A stretch of DNA of 64,000 bases. It comes from Buxus sempervirens (lineage: Eukaryota > Streptophyta > Magnoliopsida > Buxales > Buxaceae). This document shows, in pieces, positions 36,216 to 46,644 of this stretch. The notes under the pieces were generated by a model. It saw only the letters and a program-made list of their open reading frames with translations, did no database searches and had not been told where the DNA came from. Location: the NCBI GenBank assembly GCA_947561395.2, contig OX387187.1, forward strand, positions 36,065,829-36,129,828. Direction: 5' to 3'. Numbering within the stretch: the stretch's first letter is position 1; each line of letters starts with the position of its first letter. The position numbers were made by a program, and so were the translations under genes.

Positions 36216-36722
36216 GATTTGATCCCCGAGATATTTTCCTGCGTAACTCGCCACGTGTGTAGCTTTCTGTCACGTGCGCAGTTTGCCTCTTTTGCTGCTC
36301 GGGAATTTTGTCGGCTCATATTTTCTTCATCCGGGCTCCGATCCGGGCAAACTCAGTTGCGTTAGAATCGTATCAAAGCCCTCTATCCAATGGCATGGGG
36401 GTAAGCACCTGGATCGGATTTTAGCAGAAAGTCAACTTTTGGCTTCACCCAAGTTTGATTGCCCGCAGAACCTTCATCCGGACTCCAATTCCTGCAAACT
36501 CAGTTGCGCTGGAATCGTGTCGGGATCCTCTATCCAATGATATAAAGCAAGGTGGCCAAATATCACTTAATCAAAAAGTCAACTTTTTGTCCCCTCGGGG
36601 TTTGACTTTCTGCCAGGGTTTTGAGCTGTTTTTCTGTCTTTTAGCACATTTTTTTGTTTTCTTATTTTGTTTTCTTTTCTTTTTTTTTTTTTTTTGGTTT
36701 GATCAAAATTTGGGTGCTTACA
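36216..36722. repeat. LTR-like sequence with two diverged tandem units
   Basis: CATCCGGGCTCCGATC..GCAAACTCAGTTGCG and CATCCGGACTCCAATT..GCAAACTCAGTTGCG are about 150 bases apart, each followed by CTCTATCCAATG and an AAAAGTCAACTTTT segment. A T run at 36680-36695 precedes the terminal GGGTGCTTACA. It is probably the right LTR remnant of the outer element. Confidence 0.5.
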
Positions 36723-37089
36723 CCTATGTCTCCTTGCGTGGCTGAGAATCGGCTTGCCGGTTTCTCGTCCACTTCTTCTTACCTCGCCATTGGCGATGGT
36801 CTCCTCCCCTCTATGGTGGGAGATTTCAGTTTAATCCGCTCATATGCGGACCCTTTGTCAGAAGCAACCGCTGATTTCCAGCTGGTTACCGCGGCTCCTG
36901 CCGCTAATTTGACATTTTGTTTCCGAGACATAGGTGATGGGGTGGACACTATGGTGGTTCTGTTTCTTCTGTTTCTTGTAAATCCCTTTGGTATTTTGTA
37001 TCTCCGGCAGGCTATCTCTGTAATGTGGTCTTTGTTTATTGAATGTATGTAATCTCCGCCTTCCACCCAAAAAAAAGCTTTGTTTGAAC

Positions 37090-37440
37090 TTTTATCCGAA
37101 AATTAGATTTTAGTAATATCTTTTTAATATATTTCAGATTCAGTCGATATTTCTTGGTAATTGAGAGTTAGTGATATCTTTTAAAATAATTAAAAATAAG
37201 TGTTATTTTAATGATCATGAACCATTTCTTAGGGAAATAACCTCAAAAAGACTTGAAACTTCACTTGTATCAAAATGAGTGAAAAGGTTTTCGAAGTCTT
37301 TTGAGGGCACTTCGGAAGAAATTCTTTATAAACAAAAAAGATATCAATTCTCAATTATTTTAGGAAAGTATCATTAATAATTAGTTACTAAAAATTGATC
37401 GACTGAATCAGAATTATTTTTAAAAAGTTTCAACCAATCT
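37090..37440. mobile_element. Inverted-repeat MITE, about 350 bases
   Basis: The left arm contains TTAGATTTTAGTAATATC and ATTCAGTCGATATTTCTTGG. The inverted right arm contains ATTCAGTCGATCAATTTTTA. It belongs to the TTTTAGTGA family. Confidence 0.65.
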
Positions 37441-38519
37441 CCCCATTGAAAAAAAAAATATTTTGATAAATAAAACAAAAGAATTGCGGCCACATCAAAT
37501 GTGAGTAACTGGTACAAGCAAATGTAATAAATTAACAAAACGTAGCTTAAAAATAAAAGATATAAATGGCATATAAAACAATCTGTTATCCTACATTATA
37601 AAACAAATGTCACTAAACATAATTTAAAAAGAAAAAGGAAATATTTTAATCAAATAGTGCAAGAATTCTTTAAATGGTACAGATGACGTAAGGAGGAAGA
37701 GTAACTTGTATTCGAACATTGAGAAATGGTTCTTTGTCATCTAGCATAGTTAAACAATTTTTTTCTTAAACAGCACAGTTAAACAATTACTACAATAAAT
37801 AAAGCAGACGAGCAGCCCGACTTTAATCGATATTTGAGAATGTTAATCTATCATGCTCTAACTTTTAATCATTTGTCTTCTTTGTCAAGACGAAAAATGA
37901 AATTATTTTATACCAATCACCCTCTCTTTTTATGGCTGTGGATACCATGTAAGCTTTAACTAACAACCCAATTTCCATCTTTACAGCGGTGAACAATGTG
38001 CATATAAATGTTTATGCAAAACTGTTCATTAAATATAATGCTTAATTTTTTTTGGTAGGAACAGATGAATATGTATAATACTAAACATGTAGGGTTTGTA
38101 CACATGTAAAGTTTTGTTTAAATACTTAATTAGTCAACATTGTAAGTGATAAGGGAGTCGAGATTAGCACTATAGCCCTTTAAATTTATGAAAACTTATT
38201 TAACGACCCCTAACAAGATAAATGATAGATAATAAATGTAGACTTTAAAGAAAGTTCGGGTAAAGAAAATCATTCTTTTTTTTTTTCGTATGAACAGAGT
38301 GATTTAAGTCTTAGTTCTTACTCTTAACAAAAATCTTTTCCTTTTAGAAATTTTTTGTAGTACCATCAAGGTACATGTGTGATCCTACCACATGTAATGC
38401 ATGCAATCATTATAACTCCATTTTTTTAACCTCACCTAATATTAAACAAGATCATCTCTCCAAATCAAAATGTTTTGGCACCAGGTTGGTGGATAATTGA
38501 TAATTTTTAATAACACAAA
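37441..38519. other. Gene-free AT-rich intergenic sequence
   Basis: No open frame, repeat or terminus was recognised on either strand. Confidence 0.5.
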
Positions 38520-39051
38520 AAAATTTGACTGTGAATGCATGAGAAGGAATTCAAGTTTAATTGGGATTAATAATGATTTAAGTAGGTAATCCTAATCCGT
38601 ATCTTATTGGAGGCGAGATAGATGATATGGAATTCAAGTTGGATTAGGATTCTCCTTGCCTATAAAACAAGTCTAACATCCTATACTTTGTTCAGAAATG
38701 TTTCATTATTCTAAATCATAATTTTGCTTACAATTACATGAATAATCAACGCCCATATTGTAGAAAAATCAATTTTGATAACTGCGTTAATCTATACAAT
38801 ATATAACGAGAATTAGGCTGCTTGGAAAGCGTGCTAACAACTATGCATGACTTCCCCAAAAAGTCCTTACCGTTTGTTGTTAAGATGTAACTAACTTAAG
38901 GTTAAAATAGTCAAAACTTTGCTTATTCGTATAAAATTTGGACAATTGGAAAAAAGTCCTTACCGTTCTGTATGTGCATCTTGATAGTTTTTTAAACGCA
39001 CAAACCTTTTTATATGCATATATGGAATATATTTGTGTATTTTGGTGACGG

Positions 39052-39083
<32 letters not shown>

Positions 39084-39159
39084 TTTTATGTACATGTATA
39101 TCATTATTTTTTTATTTTTCTTTTCTTTTTTGTTTATGTTATGCAATTTTGGGGTGTCT

Positions 39160-39185
39160 TGGGGGGGGGGGGGGGGGGGGGGGGG
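39160..39185 (+). repeat. Poly(G) homopolymer, about 26 bases, followed by (GGT)n
   Basis: A run of more than 20 G followed by TGGTGGTGG. It could fold into a G-quadruplex on the plus strand. The sister copy near 44375 lacks it and reads GGGGTGTCTGTACTAGGGCA on minus. Confidence 0.9.
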
Positions 39186-39387
39186 TGGTGGTGGCACGCA
39201 TAAAATTGTATGTAGTGTTTTTCTTTGTGGATCCGCAAATTGGGCCATCTTAAGACGACCATGGACCATTAGGCTTGGGCATCTGAGATAATACTCAATT
39301 TTCTTTACAGGCTTCACACTGAAGATATAGCCCAAGATTACCCTACTATAACAAGGTAGATTTAAGCCATGTTAAGAGCCTTAGGAG

Positions 39388-39723
39388 TAGATCTGGAAAT
39401 GGGTCGGGTTGGGTCATAATCGGGTTGGGGTTAATCGGTTCAGGTTGGGTTGAACCTGATTAATGGCGGGTTGGAAAAACCCCAAACCGAACCCAACCCG
39501 CCAATAAAACCTGTCAATTCGATTATTTTTTTTTTCCAAAAATATGATTAGAATAGGGTTGGGGATGGGTTACCTAGTTATAATCGGGTCAACCCGATTA
39601 TAGGTGGGTTGGGAAAACCCCAACTCGCACCCAACCCAATTAATATATGTGTCAACCTGAACCCGTTTAAATTGGGTCAGTTCGGGTTGACCAGTCGGGT
39701 CGGGTCACTTTTTTCCAACTCTG
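39388..39723. mobile_element. hAT-type MITE, 336 bases, with 8-base target duplication
   Basis: Inserted in block P. Flanks are CTTAGGAG (39380-39387) and CTGAGGAG (39724-39731), 7 of 8 identical, and the uninterrupted site CTCAGGAGGATTAACTC exists at about 51223. The ends are TCTGGAAATGGGTCGGGTTG and, inverted, CAGAGTTGGAAAAAAGTGAC. The interior is built from GGGTTGGG and CCCAACCC motifs, a common plant hAT-MITE composition. It has no coding capacity. Confidence 0.75.
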
Positions 39724-39846
39724 CTGAGGAGGATTAACTCTTGCCAAATAGGGAAGAGGATAGCATTTGTTGGTTAAGGACAAGAAATGGGTTTAAAGAA
39801 GCCACAAGTGGGGCCCATTAACCAAAACACTATACCTGCAAAAGCT

Positions 39847-40699
39847 CGATTCGCATTGTCTACAGCAGCGCTTACAACATTGTTGCAAACACGACACGCG
39901 TCCAGGCTCCTTGGCACGCTGTATTAACAGGACGGAGATGTTCCGTCTATTAGAAAACAAGGGTTTTTTTCGTTAAAGAGAAAAAAAACTGGGTTTGACC
40001 AAACAACTTTCAGCTGGTTTGAAAAAATGTTCAACCTTTTGCAGGAAGGCAGTTCATTGTTCAGGTCCTGCTTCGCTCAGTTTCAACCTTTTGCAGTGTC
40101 AATTGGTTTCGGGTTCAGCCTTCATTCGTTCAAACCCTTCTTCTCAACTGGTGTCAGACTTCGTTGAAGTGTCGGTTTAAGTTAAAGCATTGTCCTGCAA
40201 GTCTTCAGAACTCCAAAGTTTTTGTGGTCGCCAATGAAACCGGTCTCAAGCATTTTTTAAACCCTAACCACCACTTGTTGATTTCCTTGAAATGAGCTTC
40301 CCGATGCTCATAGGGAGATAAGTTATTCTATTTTGAACTTTGATTCAACACCATGGGAGACTCGAAGCGATTCTCAGTGATTTAGAGGTTCTATTTAGAT
40401 AGCGTTCTCATAAATAGTCGAACCCTAAAATTTGTGTGCTTTCTACATATGCAAGTCTTGATGAGAGCTTCGATGGTCCGTGGAGAATAGAGATTGTTCC
40501 CGCAATGTATCTTAAGTGCTGATAACAATGCGATGGAAGTGAAGGAAACAGGTGAATGGTTGAAGCTGCTAAAGAAACAAAAGAATTTCACTTCCCCAAT
40601 TAATAAGGAGGATAAATTGCTAACAATCTTTCAGTTTACTCTCACACAGAAGTCACGATCATTAGCATACCGTTGCAGATAGTGTTAGCAATTCGTGTC

Positions 40700-40764
<65 letters not shown>

Positions 40765-41031
40765 GTTGGCGTTGAATCTGAGAGCAAATTGAGAAATTTA
40801 TTCCGATGAAAGATAGTGAGAATATCGGTCAGCAAAAGACATGATGTACGATAGCCGTAGATTTTTTTTTAATCGATGCTTTTTTTTACTGAAATAAAAC
40901 CCTGTTTTTTAATGGATGGAACATCTCCGTCCTGTTAATACAGGCGTGCCAGTGAGCCTGGACGTGTGTCGTGTTTGCAGCAACGCTGTAAGCGCCACTG
41001 TCAAACACGACGCTATAGACGATGCGAATCG
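39847..41031. mobile_element. Long-TIR (MULE-like) non-autonomous element, 1.2 kb
   Basis: The left TIR 39847-39952 and the right TIR 40911-41031 are inverted copies. Both start CGATTCGCAT and share AAACACGACAC and ACAGGACGGAGATGTTCC. TIRs longer than 100 bases suggest a MULE-type element. The interior has short frames without recognisable domains and a long GA run. No target duplication exists: the left flank is plus-oriented block P and the right flank is minus-oriented block K. Confidence 0.65.
40702..40760 (+). repeat. (GA)n microsatellite, 59 bases
   Basis: Pure GA repeat inside the long-TIR element. It ends in ATGGCG. Confidence 0.95.
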
Positions 41032-41170
41032 ATCTATCTCACCTCCAATAAGATACGGATTAGGAGTAACTACTTTTTTTTTATACCAGATTAGGAGTAG
41101 CTACTTAAATCATCATTAATCCCAATTAAACTTAAATTCCTTCTCATGCATTCACAATCTCAAAATTATA
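41032..41170 (-). repeat. Block K fragment, minus orientation
   Basis: Contains CACCTCCAATAAGATACGGATTAGG and CATCATTAATCCCAATTAAA in the orientation of 44658-44965, opposite to 38520. It directly abuts the right TIR of the preceding element and carries a small T-rich insertion near 41072. Confidence 0.7.
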
Positions 41171-41184
41171 AATTATCCACCTAC

Positions 41185-42140
41185 CAGGTGACAAAACATT
41201 TTGATTTGGAGAAATGATCTTGTTTAATACTTCTTTAGTCTATTTGCCAATATTTTTGATACCATCTTATAGCATTTTTGATACAATCTTATAGCTTGTA
41301 TTACATAGACTTATTGGTCTAGAAACTTTGGCGCTTTCTTGTTTGTTTCATTTTGGAGTCAATATTATACATGGATTGTTTGTTTCCCTTACCATATGTC
41401 CATTATTGAATAAATGTTTCACCATATCAATTATACTATCTCCAATTACGTTTCAATAAAATTTTTTTTATAGAATAAAGCTTGTGACCCCTTAGGACTC
41501 TTTTATAGAATAAAGCTTGTGAACCCCTAGGACCAGTGTTTACCGAACTGTGACCGAAGATCGAACTGGTAGTGCTTGGTCCTGGTACAAACTGTATTGG
41601 ATTGGCCAGACCAAGCGGTCCAGGCCGATTAGGGAGAAATTTAAAAAAACAACAGTTTTGTCAATGCACCACTCTGTACCGGTCTAATACCAATCGTAGC
41701 AGCTGATACAAATCGGTTCCGACTAGTATAGAGTACAGTACAAATAAAAATTTTCAAAAAAAAAGGGGAAAAAATTACAGTTTTTTTTTAATTTATACTC
41801 TTGGTCGGCATATTTCTCAAGTCGTCTTGAATTGGACCGAACCGTTCAAACCAATATTGCTTGGTCCAATTCCAACTCAGGCGGTTCCAAGTTGAACCGG
41901 TACTGTCCGATTCGGTAAAACTATGATAAGGACCCTGAGCTGTTTCTCTTATAGCTGTTTTTATTTCGTTATAGTAATTTTTTATTATCCTCTCTTGTTA
42001 TGGGAAAAGTAATTTTTAGTGATATTTTTTAAAATTATTAAAATTTAGTCAGCAAAGTTTTGAGATTTAACCTTTAATGTACTTTTATCAAAGTAATTAA
42101 GTTTTAGTGACATACCCTTATACCACTCACTCACATGACT
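41185..42140 (+). repeat. NAC upstream block U, copy 1
   Basis: Shares with 44985-45790 and 48035-48400 the sequences ACATTTTGATTTGGAGAAAT, TTTGGCGCTTTCTTGTTTGT and GTGACCGAAGATCG, then a CCAGACCAAGCGG segment. It lies about 1 kb upstream of NAC-1. A half MITE (GGGAAAAGTAATTTTTAGTG) is at 42000-42115. Confidence 0.75.
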
Positions 42141-42147
42141 GGTACAA

Positions 42148-42336
42148 ACTAGGGCTGCAACTCGGTTTGGTTAAAACCGAATCTGAACCGACCAAAACCA
42201 ACTTCGGTTCAGTTTGGTTTGGTTTTGGTTCCAAAATATCTAAACTGAATTAGATTGGTTCGGTTTTGGATTGTATGTAAACTGAATCAAACCGAAATCA
42301 TACATTTTTCTAAACCGAACCGAACCAAAAAATCCA
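42148..42336. mobile_element. MITE-like insertion built of AACCGAA/TTCGGTT motifs
   Basis: Begins GGGCTGCAACTCGGTTTGGT and ends CCGAACCGAACCAAAAAATC. The composition is self-complementary. The paralogous flank at 45790 continues with different DNA after GACTGGTACAA. Exact ends and target duplication were not resolved. Confidence 0.45.
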
Positions 42337-42339
42337 TCA

Positions 42340-43092
42340 AGACCAGTGTTTATCGAATCGCGATCGAAGATCCGACTTGAGGGTTCTTGGTCCTGGGACA
42401 AACTGTACCGAATTGGTCAGATCGGGCGGTTCGAGCAGATCAGGGAGAAATTTAAAAAACTGAAGTTTTGTCAATGCATCGATTTATACCAGTCATATAT
42501 CAATCTTACTAGCTTATATAGATCAATTCCGGCTTGTATAGACCCAGTCTGGTTGAAATAAAATTTTTCACAAAAAAATTTGGGAAATTTACAATTTTTT
42601 CTTTTTTAAATTTATACTCTTGGTTTGCACATTTCTTGAGCGGTCTCGAGTCAGACCAGCTGGTTCGAACCGGTACTGTTGCAAAACCTTTTTGTTTCTC
42701 TTATAGCTGTTTCTATTTCGTTATATTAATTTTTTTTATTATCTTATTTTCTTATTACTTAAATCTTGAATTTTTTTAATACTATTTTAAATTATTAACC
42801 AATCGGGTATTAACATCTTTCAAAAAATATGTTGGTTATGTCCCCCTGCATTCATACCATATATTTCCTCTACTTTTTAATTTTTTGAAATTCTATCGAA
42901 GGTTCTAGACGATGTGTCTCCTACTTGGAGAGCTTCTCCAACCCGAAACTATAAAAGGGGAGCAAGATTTCTGCTCTCCACAGAAAAGACAAACAACAAG
43001 ATTTCAGTTGACCTAATCAAGAAGAGAGTTACGGAGCAGAAACCAGACCTGAAAAGTTCGGATCCTCAGTCTTCAGAACAAATTTTCGTGTG
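42340..43092 (+). promoter_or_regulatory. NAC-1 upstream region with TATA box
   Basis: A second partial copy of the GACCAGTGTTTATCGAATCG segment is followed by the NAC-proximal promoter (CGAAGGTTCTAGACGATGTG). A TATAAAA box at 42950-42956 lies 143 bases before the ATG. The box and the leader (CAACAAGATTTCA, TCAAGAAGAGAGTTAC) are conserved at matching distances for NAC-2 and NAC-3. Confidence 0.65.
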
Positions 43093-43743
43093 ATGCATCC
43101 CCTCTGGACTCGGGTTCCACCGAGATACCGGCATCCCATCTTGTCTCGGCAGTCTCCGGGATACCGGTTTATTCCCTCAGATGAGGAGCTTTTAGGGTAT
43201 TTTCTGCCGAAGAAGATCAAATCAGAAACGATCAATCCTGATCTTATGAGAGAAATTGATCTGTACATAATGGATCCATCATTTCTGAAAGAAATATGCT
43301 GGACTGGGATTGGGAGAGAGAGAGAGTGGTATTTCTTCTGCCGCAAGCGGAAAGAGGATCCGACAGGGGTGAGGGCGACCTACAATGGGTTTTGGAAGGT
43401 TGTGACAACAGAAGACGTGGTTGATGAGAATATGAACCAAATGGGCGACAAGAAGACGCTCGTTTTCTACAAGAACGGACAAAGAACCGACTGGATCATG
43501 CACGAGTGTAGTCTTCCACGGGAAGAAGGAGAATGGGTTGCTTGTCGAGCGTTCAGGTTGCTACCCAAAACCGACGTATTTGACGATGATTACCTCTATG
43601 AGGATCCATTTCCTGAAGATCCATTAGTTGAGATTGAAGCAGCTAATCAGCGTCTATTAATGGAGACGCGGTTACTGGCTTCAGACGAGGAGGAGGAGGA
43701 GGAGGAGGAGAACGCCGACCACGACCAGAGCAACGAAAATTAG
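43093..43743 (+). CDS. Short intronless NAC-domain protein, NAC-1 (216 aa)
   Basis: NAC proteins are plant-specific transcription factors that dimerise and bind DNA through an N-terminal beta-sheet domain. Subdomain A is present at residues 23-42 (GYRFIPSDEELLGYFLPKK), B at about 48-68 (REIDLYIMDPSFLKEICW), C at about 75-105 (REWYFFCRKRKEDPTGVRA), D at about 113-137 (KKTLVFYKNGQRTDWIMHE) and E (GEWVACRAFRLLP). The DNA-contacting stretch usually written WKATG is WKVVT here. Compared with NAC-2 and NAC-3, about ten residues between D and E are missing. The C-terminus is a short acidic tail (SDEEEEEEEEN), with no long activation region. Canonical NAC genes usually have introns in the domain; this one has none. 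The first ATG at 43093 was used; the preceding in-frame GTG is not a plant start. Sequence is intact, so it may be functional; expression is unknown. Confidence 0.85.
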   Translation: MHPLWTRVPPRYRHPILSRQSPGYRFIPSDEELLGYFLPKKIKSETINPDLMREIDLYIMDPSFLKEICWTGIGREREWYFFCRKRKEDPTGVRATYNGFWKVVTTEDVVDENMNQMGDKKTLVFYKNGQRTDWIMHECSLPREEGEWVACRAFRLLPKTDVFDDDYLYEDPFPEDPLVEIEAANQRLLMETRLLASDEEEEEEEENADHDQSNEN

Positions 43744-44345
43744 CAAAACCATGGAGAAAGGGAACAACATCAATCCGGTCACAACTTTCTCTCTCTTTCT
43801 AAGTTTCTAACTGCATTTTTTTTAGGAATGTCTTTGTTTTACAAATGGACAATAATTCAAGAAAATATTATCATTTAGGGTTTGATGGTAACCCTACTAG
43901 AAGGGACACAAATCCTATTTGGATGAAGGTGGGACCGGTCAGATTTGTTTGAACACTTTTTGGACAGATCGGAATGAAAATCAAAGAAACTCTCATTTTC
44001 AAACTTTTTAAACTTTCCAACTCTTAAGAAACCTAGCTGGTCAGCCATTAAAAAAACAGCCTTGAAAACAGTTGGTTTCAGTCAATGGGCCCACTTGTGG
44101 CTTCTTTAAACCCCATTTTTTGTCCTTAAGCAACAAATGCTATCCTCTTCCCTATTTGGCAGAGTTAATCCTACTGAGGCTCCTAACATGGTTTAAACCC
44201 CACTTTTTGTTATGGTAGGGGAATCTTGGGCTGTATCTTCAGTGTGAAACCTGTAAAGAAAATTGAGTATTATCTCAGATGCCCAAGTCCAATGGTCTAT
44301 GGTCATCTTAAGATGGCCCAGTTTGCGGATCCACGGAGATAAACA
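43744..44345 (+). repeat. NAC-1 3' flank with block P, copy C (minus)
   Basis: After the stop codon the sequence GGAGAAAGGGAACAACATCA is shared by all three NAC genes and continues through CCTATTTGGATGAAGGTGGG and CTAGCTGGTCAGCCATTAAA into block P on minus (44060-44345). It probably includes the 3' untranslated region. Confidence 0.75.
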
Positions 44346-44965
44346 CTACATACAATTATATGCCCTAGTACAGACACCCCAAATTGCATAACATAAACAA
44401 AAAAGAAAAAAAAAGGAAAAATAATGATATACATGTACATATATATATGTAATTTTGTCATCAAGATGCACGTGCAAAACTGCACATAGAGGAAAGGAAC
44501 AGTTTTGCAATTATCCAAATTTTATACGAATAAGGAGAGTTTTAACCTTAAATTAATTACGCCTTAACAACAAGCGGTAAGGACTTTTTGGGAAAGTCGT
44601 GCATAGTTGTTGGCATGCTTTCCAAGTGGCCTAATTCTCATTATATATAGTATAGATTAACGTAGTTATCAAAATTGATTTTCTCCAATTTGGGCGTTGA
44701 TTATGCATGTAATTGTAAGCAAAATTATGATTTAGAATAACGAAACATTTCTGAACTAAGTATGGGATGTTAGACTTGTTTTATAGGCAAGGAGAATCCT
44801 AATCCAACTTGAATTCCTAATCGTCCTAACCCAACTTGAATTCCGTATCATCTACCTCACCTCCAATAAGAAACGGATTAGGATTAGCTACTTAAATCAT
44901 CATTAATCCCAATTAAACTTGAATTCCTTCTCATGCATTCACAGTCAAACATTTTTTGTGTTATT
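44346..44965 (-). repeat. Blocks T and K, minus orientation, beside NAC-1
   Basis: The T block runs on minus from 44657, starting TCTATACTATATATAATG and then AACAACTATGCACGACTTTC. Block K occupies 44658-44965 (CCTATAAAACAAGTCTAAC on minus). Order and content mirror 50590-51045 and 38520-38970. The A just before TC fits a Helitron-like insertion site. Confidence 0.7.
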
Positions 44966-44984
44966 AAAAACTATCAATTATCTA

Positions 44985-45790
44985 CCTACCTGCTACCAAA
45001 ACATTTTGATTTGGAGAAATGACCTTATTTAATACTTCTTTAGTTTATTTGCCAATATTTCTGATACTATCTTATAGCTTGTATTACATAGACTTATGGG
45101 TCTAGAATCTTTGGCGCTTTCTTGTTTGTTTCATTTTGGAGTCAATATTATATGTGGATTGTTTGTTTCCCTTAGCATATGTCCATTATCCAATTACGTT
45201 TCAATAAATTTTTTTTTTATAAAAGAAATAAAGCTTGTGACCCCTTAGGAATGTTTTATAGAATAAAGCTTGTGAACCCTTAGGACCAGTGTTTACCGAA
45301 CTGTGACCGAAGATCGGACTGGCAGTGCTTGGTCTTGGTACAAACTGTATCGGATTGGCCAGACCAAGCGGTTCAGGCCGATTAGGGAGAAATTTAAAAA
45401 AACTGCAGGTTTTGTCAATGCACCGCTCTGTACCAATCTAATACCAATCGTACTAGCTGATAAAAATCGGTTCCGGCTAATATGGAGTCCAGTACAAATA
45501 AAATTTTTCAAAAAGAATTTGGGAAAAAATTACAGTTTTGTTTTTTTGGTAATTTATACTCTTGGTTTGCACATTTCTCGAGTTGTCTTGAGTTGGACCG
45601 AACGGTTCAAACCGATATTGCTTGGTCCCATTCCAACTTAGGCAGTTCCTCGTTGAACCGGTACCTTTATCGTCAACAAAGTTTTGAGATTTAACCTTTA
45701 GTATACCTTTATCAAAGTAATTAAGTTTTAGTGACATTTCACTGTTGCAAACAAATTCTTCCAAGAATACCCTTATACCACTCACTCACA
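44985..45790 (+). repeat. NAC upstream block U, copy 2, with no NAC gene downstream
   Basis: Nearly the same as 41185-42140 up to CACTCACTCACATGACTGGT. It is followed not by a NAC gene but by an AT-rich inverted repeat and an LTR. Confidence 0.75.
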
Positions 45791-45980
45791 TGACTGGTAC
45801 AAGCAATAAAATGACCTGTAAAAATCAATAGAATAGCTTATATAAGTTAATAAAATAACTTATACCTTTTAAAATGGTTTGTACAAATTAATAATATGAC
45901 TTGCAACTTTTATTAACATTGTGTACTAACTTGTACAAGTTATTTTATTGACTTGTGCAAGCCATTTGAGTGAGTGATGT
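45776..45980. mobile_element. Candidate MITE, about 200 bases, inverted CACTCACTCA...TGGTACAAG arms
   Basis: The left arm CACTCACTCACATGACTGGT then ACAAGCAATAAAATGAC is mirrored at the right, where the inverse reads CACTCACTCAAATGGCTTGC then ACAAGTCAATAAAATAAC. Internal ACTTGTACAAGTT is palindromic. No target duplication was resolved. Confidence 0.55.
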
Positions 45981-46644
45981 AAAGCTATTATTGGAATAGT
46001 TGGTTTGTTTGTTTTCGTGTAAGGTTATTCTCTTAACAAAATCAGAGTTTAAACAGATAAAAGTGAAATGCTTTTAGAAGGACAGAATCAGAGATCAGAC
46101 TCCACAAATAACAGATGAAGAACAAGTCCTAAGCTTGATTGATAGGTGTCAAGTTCCACAAGTGTTGAAAACCCAAAAATTAGACAAGAAGTCCGAGTCT
46201 TTGGACATTAATCCAAAGACTAAGTTAATGCCTTTTCATCTGGGTGTTTGGACACAAGTTCTAAACTAGTGCTGAACTCTTTAATTACACTAGTATTGTT
46301 CCAATCTTAATTCTGCTTGGTTAAAATAGTACTTCACAACTTAATGTTAAAAACTGAGCAGCCAAACTAGGGTCAGCTGAACCATTAAGAAACAAACTAC
46401 TTAATTCTAACACAGAAGAAAAATAACGAAGAGACAGAGTAAAAGAACAGAAAAAAAAAAGGCACAATCTCAAGCCCCTACGATAATCCTTTGTTTGTCC
46501 AATATCCATCCAAAACCCCTTCAACACCATAGCAAAAAGCCCTTCTTCATTTTAGGGCTTACTTTTTACTTAAGGATTTTACTTATTAATTTTTATGTGT
46601 AGTGTGAAAATTATCTGAAAAACTAAGTATAATACAATCATTAG

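Larger units (their letters stand above)
28326..36722. mobile_element. LTR-type element with TG...CA ends and CCTAT target duplication
   Basis: It begins TGTGCACGTGG and ends GGGTGCTTACA, and is flanked by CCTAT at 28321-28325 and 36723-36727. The TGGAGTCGCCACC near the left end and the start TGTAAGCACCC when read on minus are reminiscent of plant Tat/Ogre-type gypsy LTRs. I could not find a matching pair of LTRs, so one or both are incomplete. A second, minus-strand gypsy element lies inside from 30239. Confidence 0.55.
28071..37076 (+). mobile_element. Short poly(A) retroposon, split by an 8.4 kb LTR-type insertion
   Basis: The 11-base direct repeat GCTTTGTTTGA flanks the unit at 28060-28070 and 37077-37087, and an A run (37069-37076) precedes the right copy. 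The retroposon itself is only about 600 bases: 28071-28325 plus 36728-37076. Its halves have open frames (28121-28348, 36654-37052) without any domain I recognise. Poly(A) plus target duplication indicates a LINE-mediated insertion, either a 5'-truncated LINE or a retrocopy. Confidence 0.65.
38520..39846 (+). repeat. Cassette copy B: blocks K, T and P without a NAC gene
   Basis: Block K (38520-38795, GGGATTAATAATGATTTAAG) is followed by the terminus-like T block at 38796 (TCTATACAATATATAACG, then AACAACTATGCATGACTTCC). A TA run, a G homopolymer and block P (39216-39846) follow. The order matches 50590-51440 beside NAC-3. A MITE of about 336 bases interrupts block P, and at 39847 a long-TIR element begins exactly where NAC downstream sequence should continue. 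Confidence 0.75.

Noticed and set aside
38880-39335. 151-codon minus frame with a proline run
   Set aside because: It depends on the G homopolymer and TA repeat; no domain, no start context.
43090-43092. GTG start codons for the NAC genes (also at 48625 and 52378)
   Set aside because: Plant nuclear genes start at ATG; the next codon is ATG in each gene and was used.
38796-44657. Single composite transposon bounded by the facing TCTATAC... termini and carrying NAC-1
   Set aside because: Flanking block K is shared outside both ends and another TIR element with mismatched flanks lies inside, so duplication and rearrangement explain it as well. Kept only as a hypothesis.
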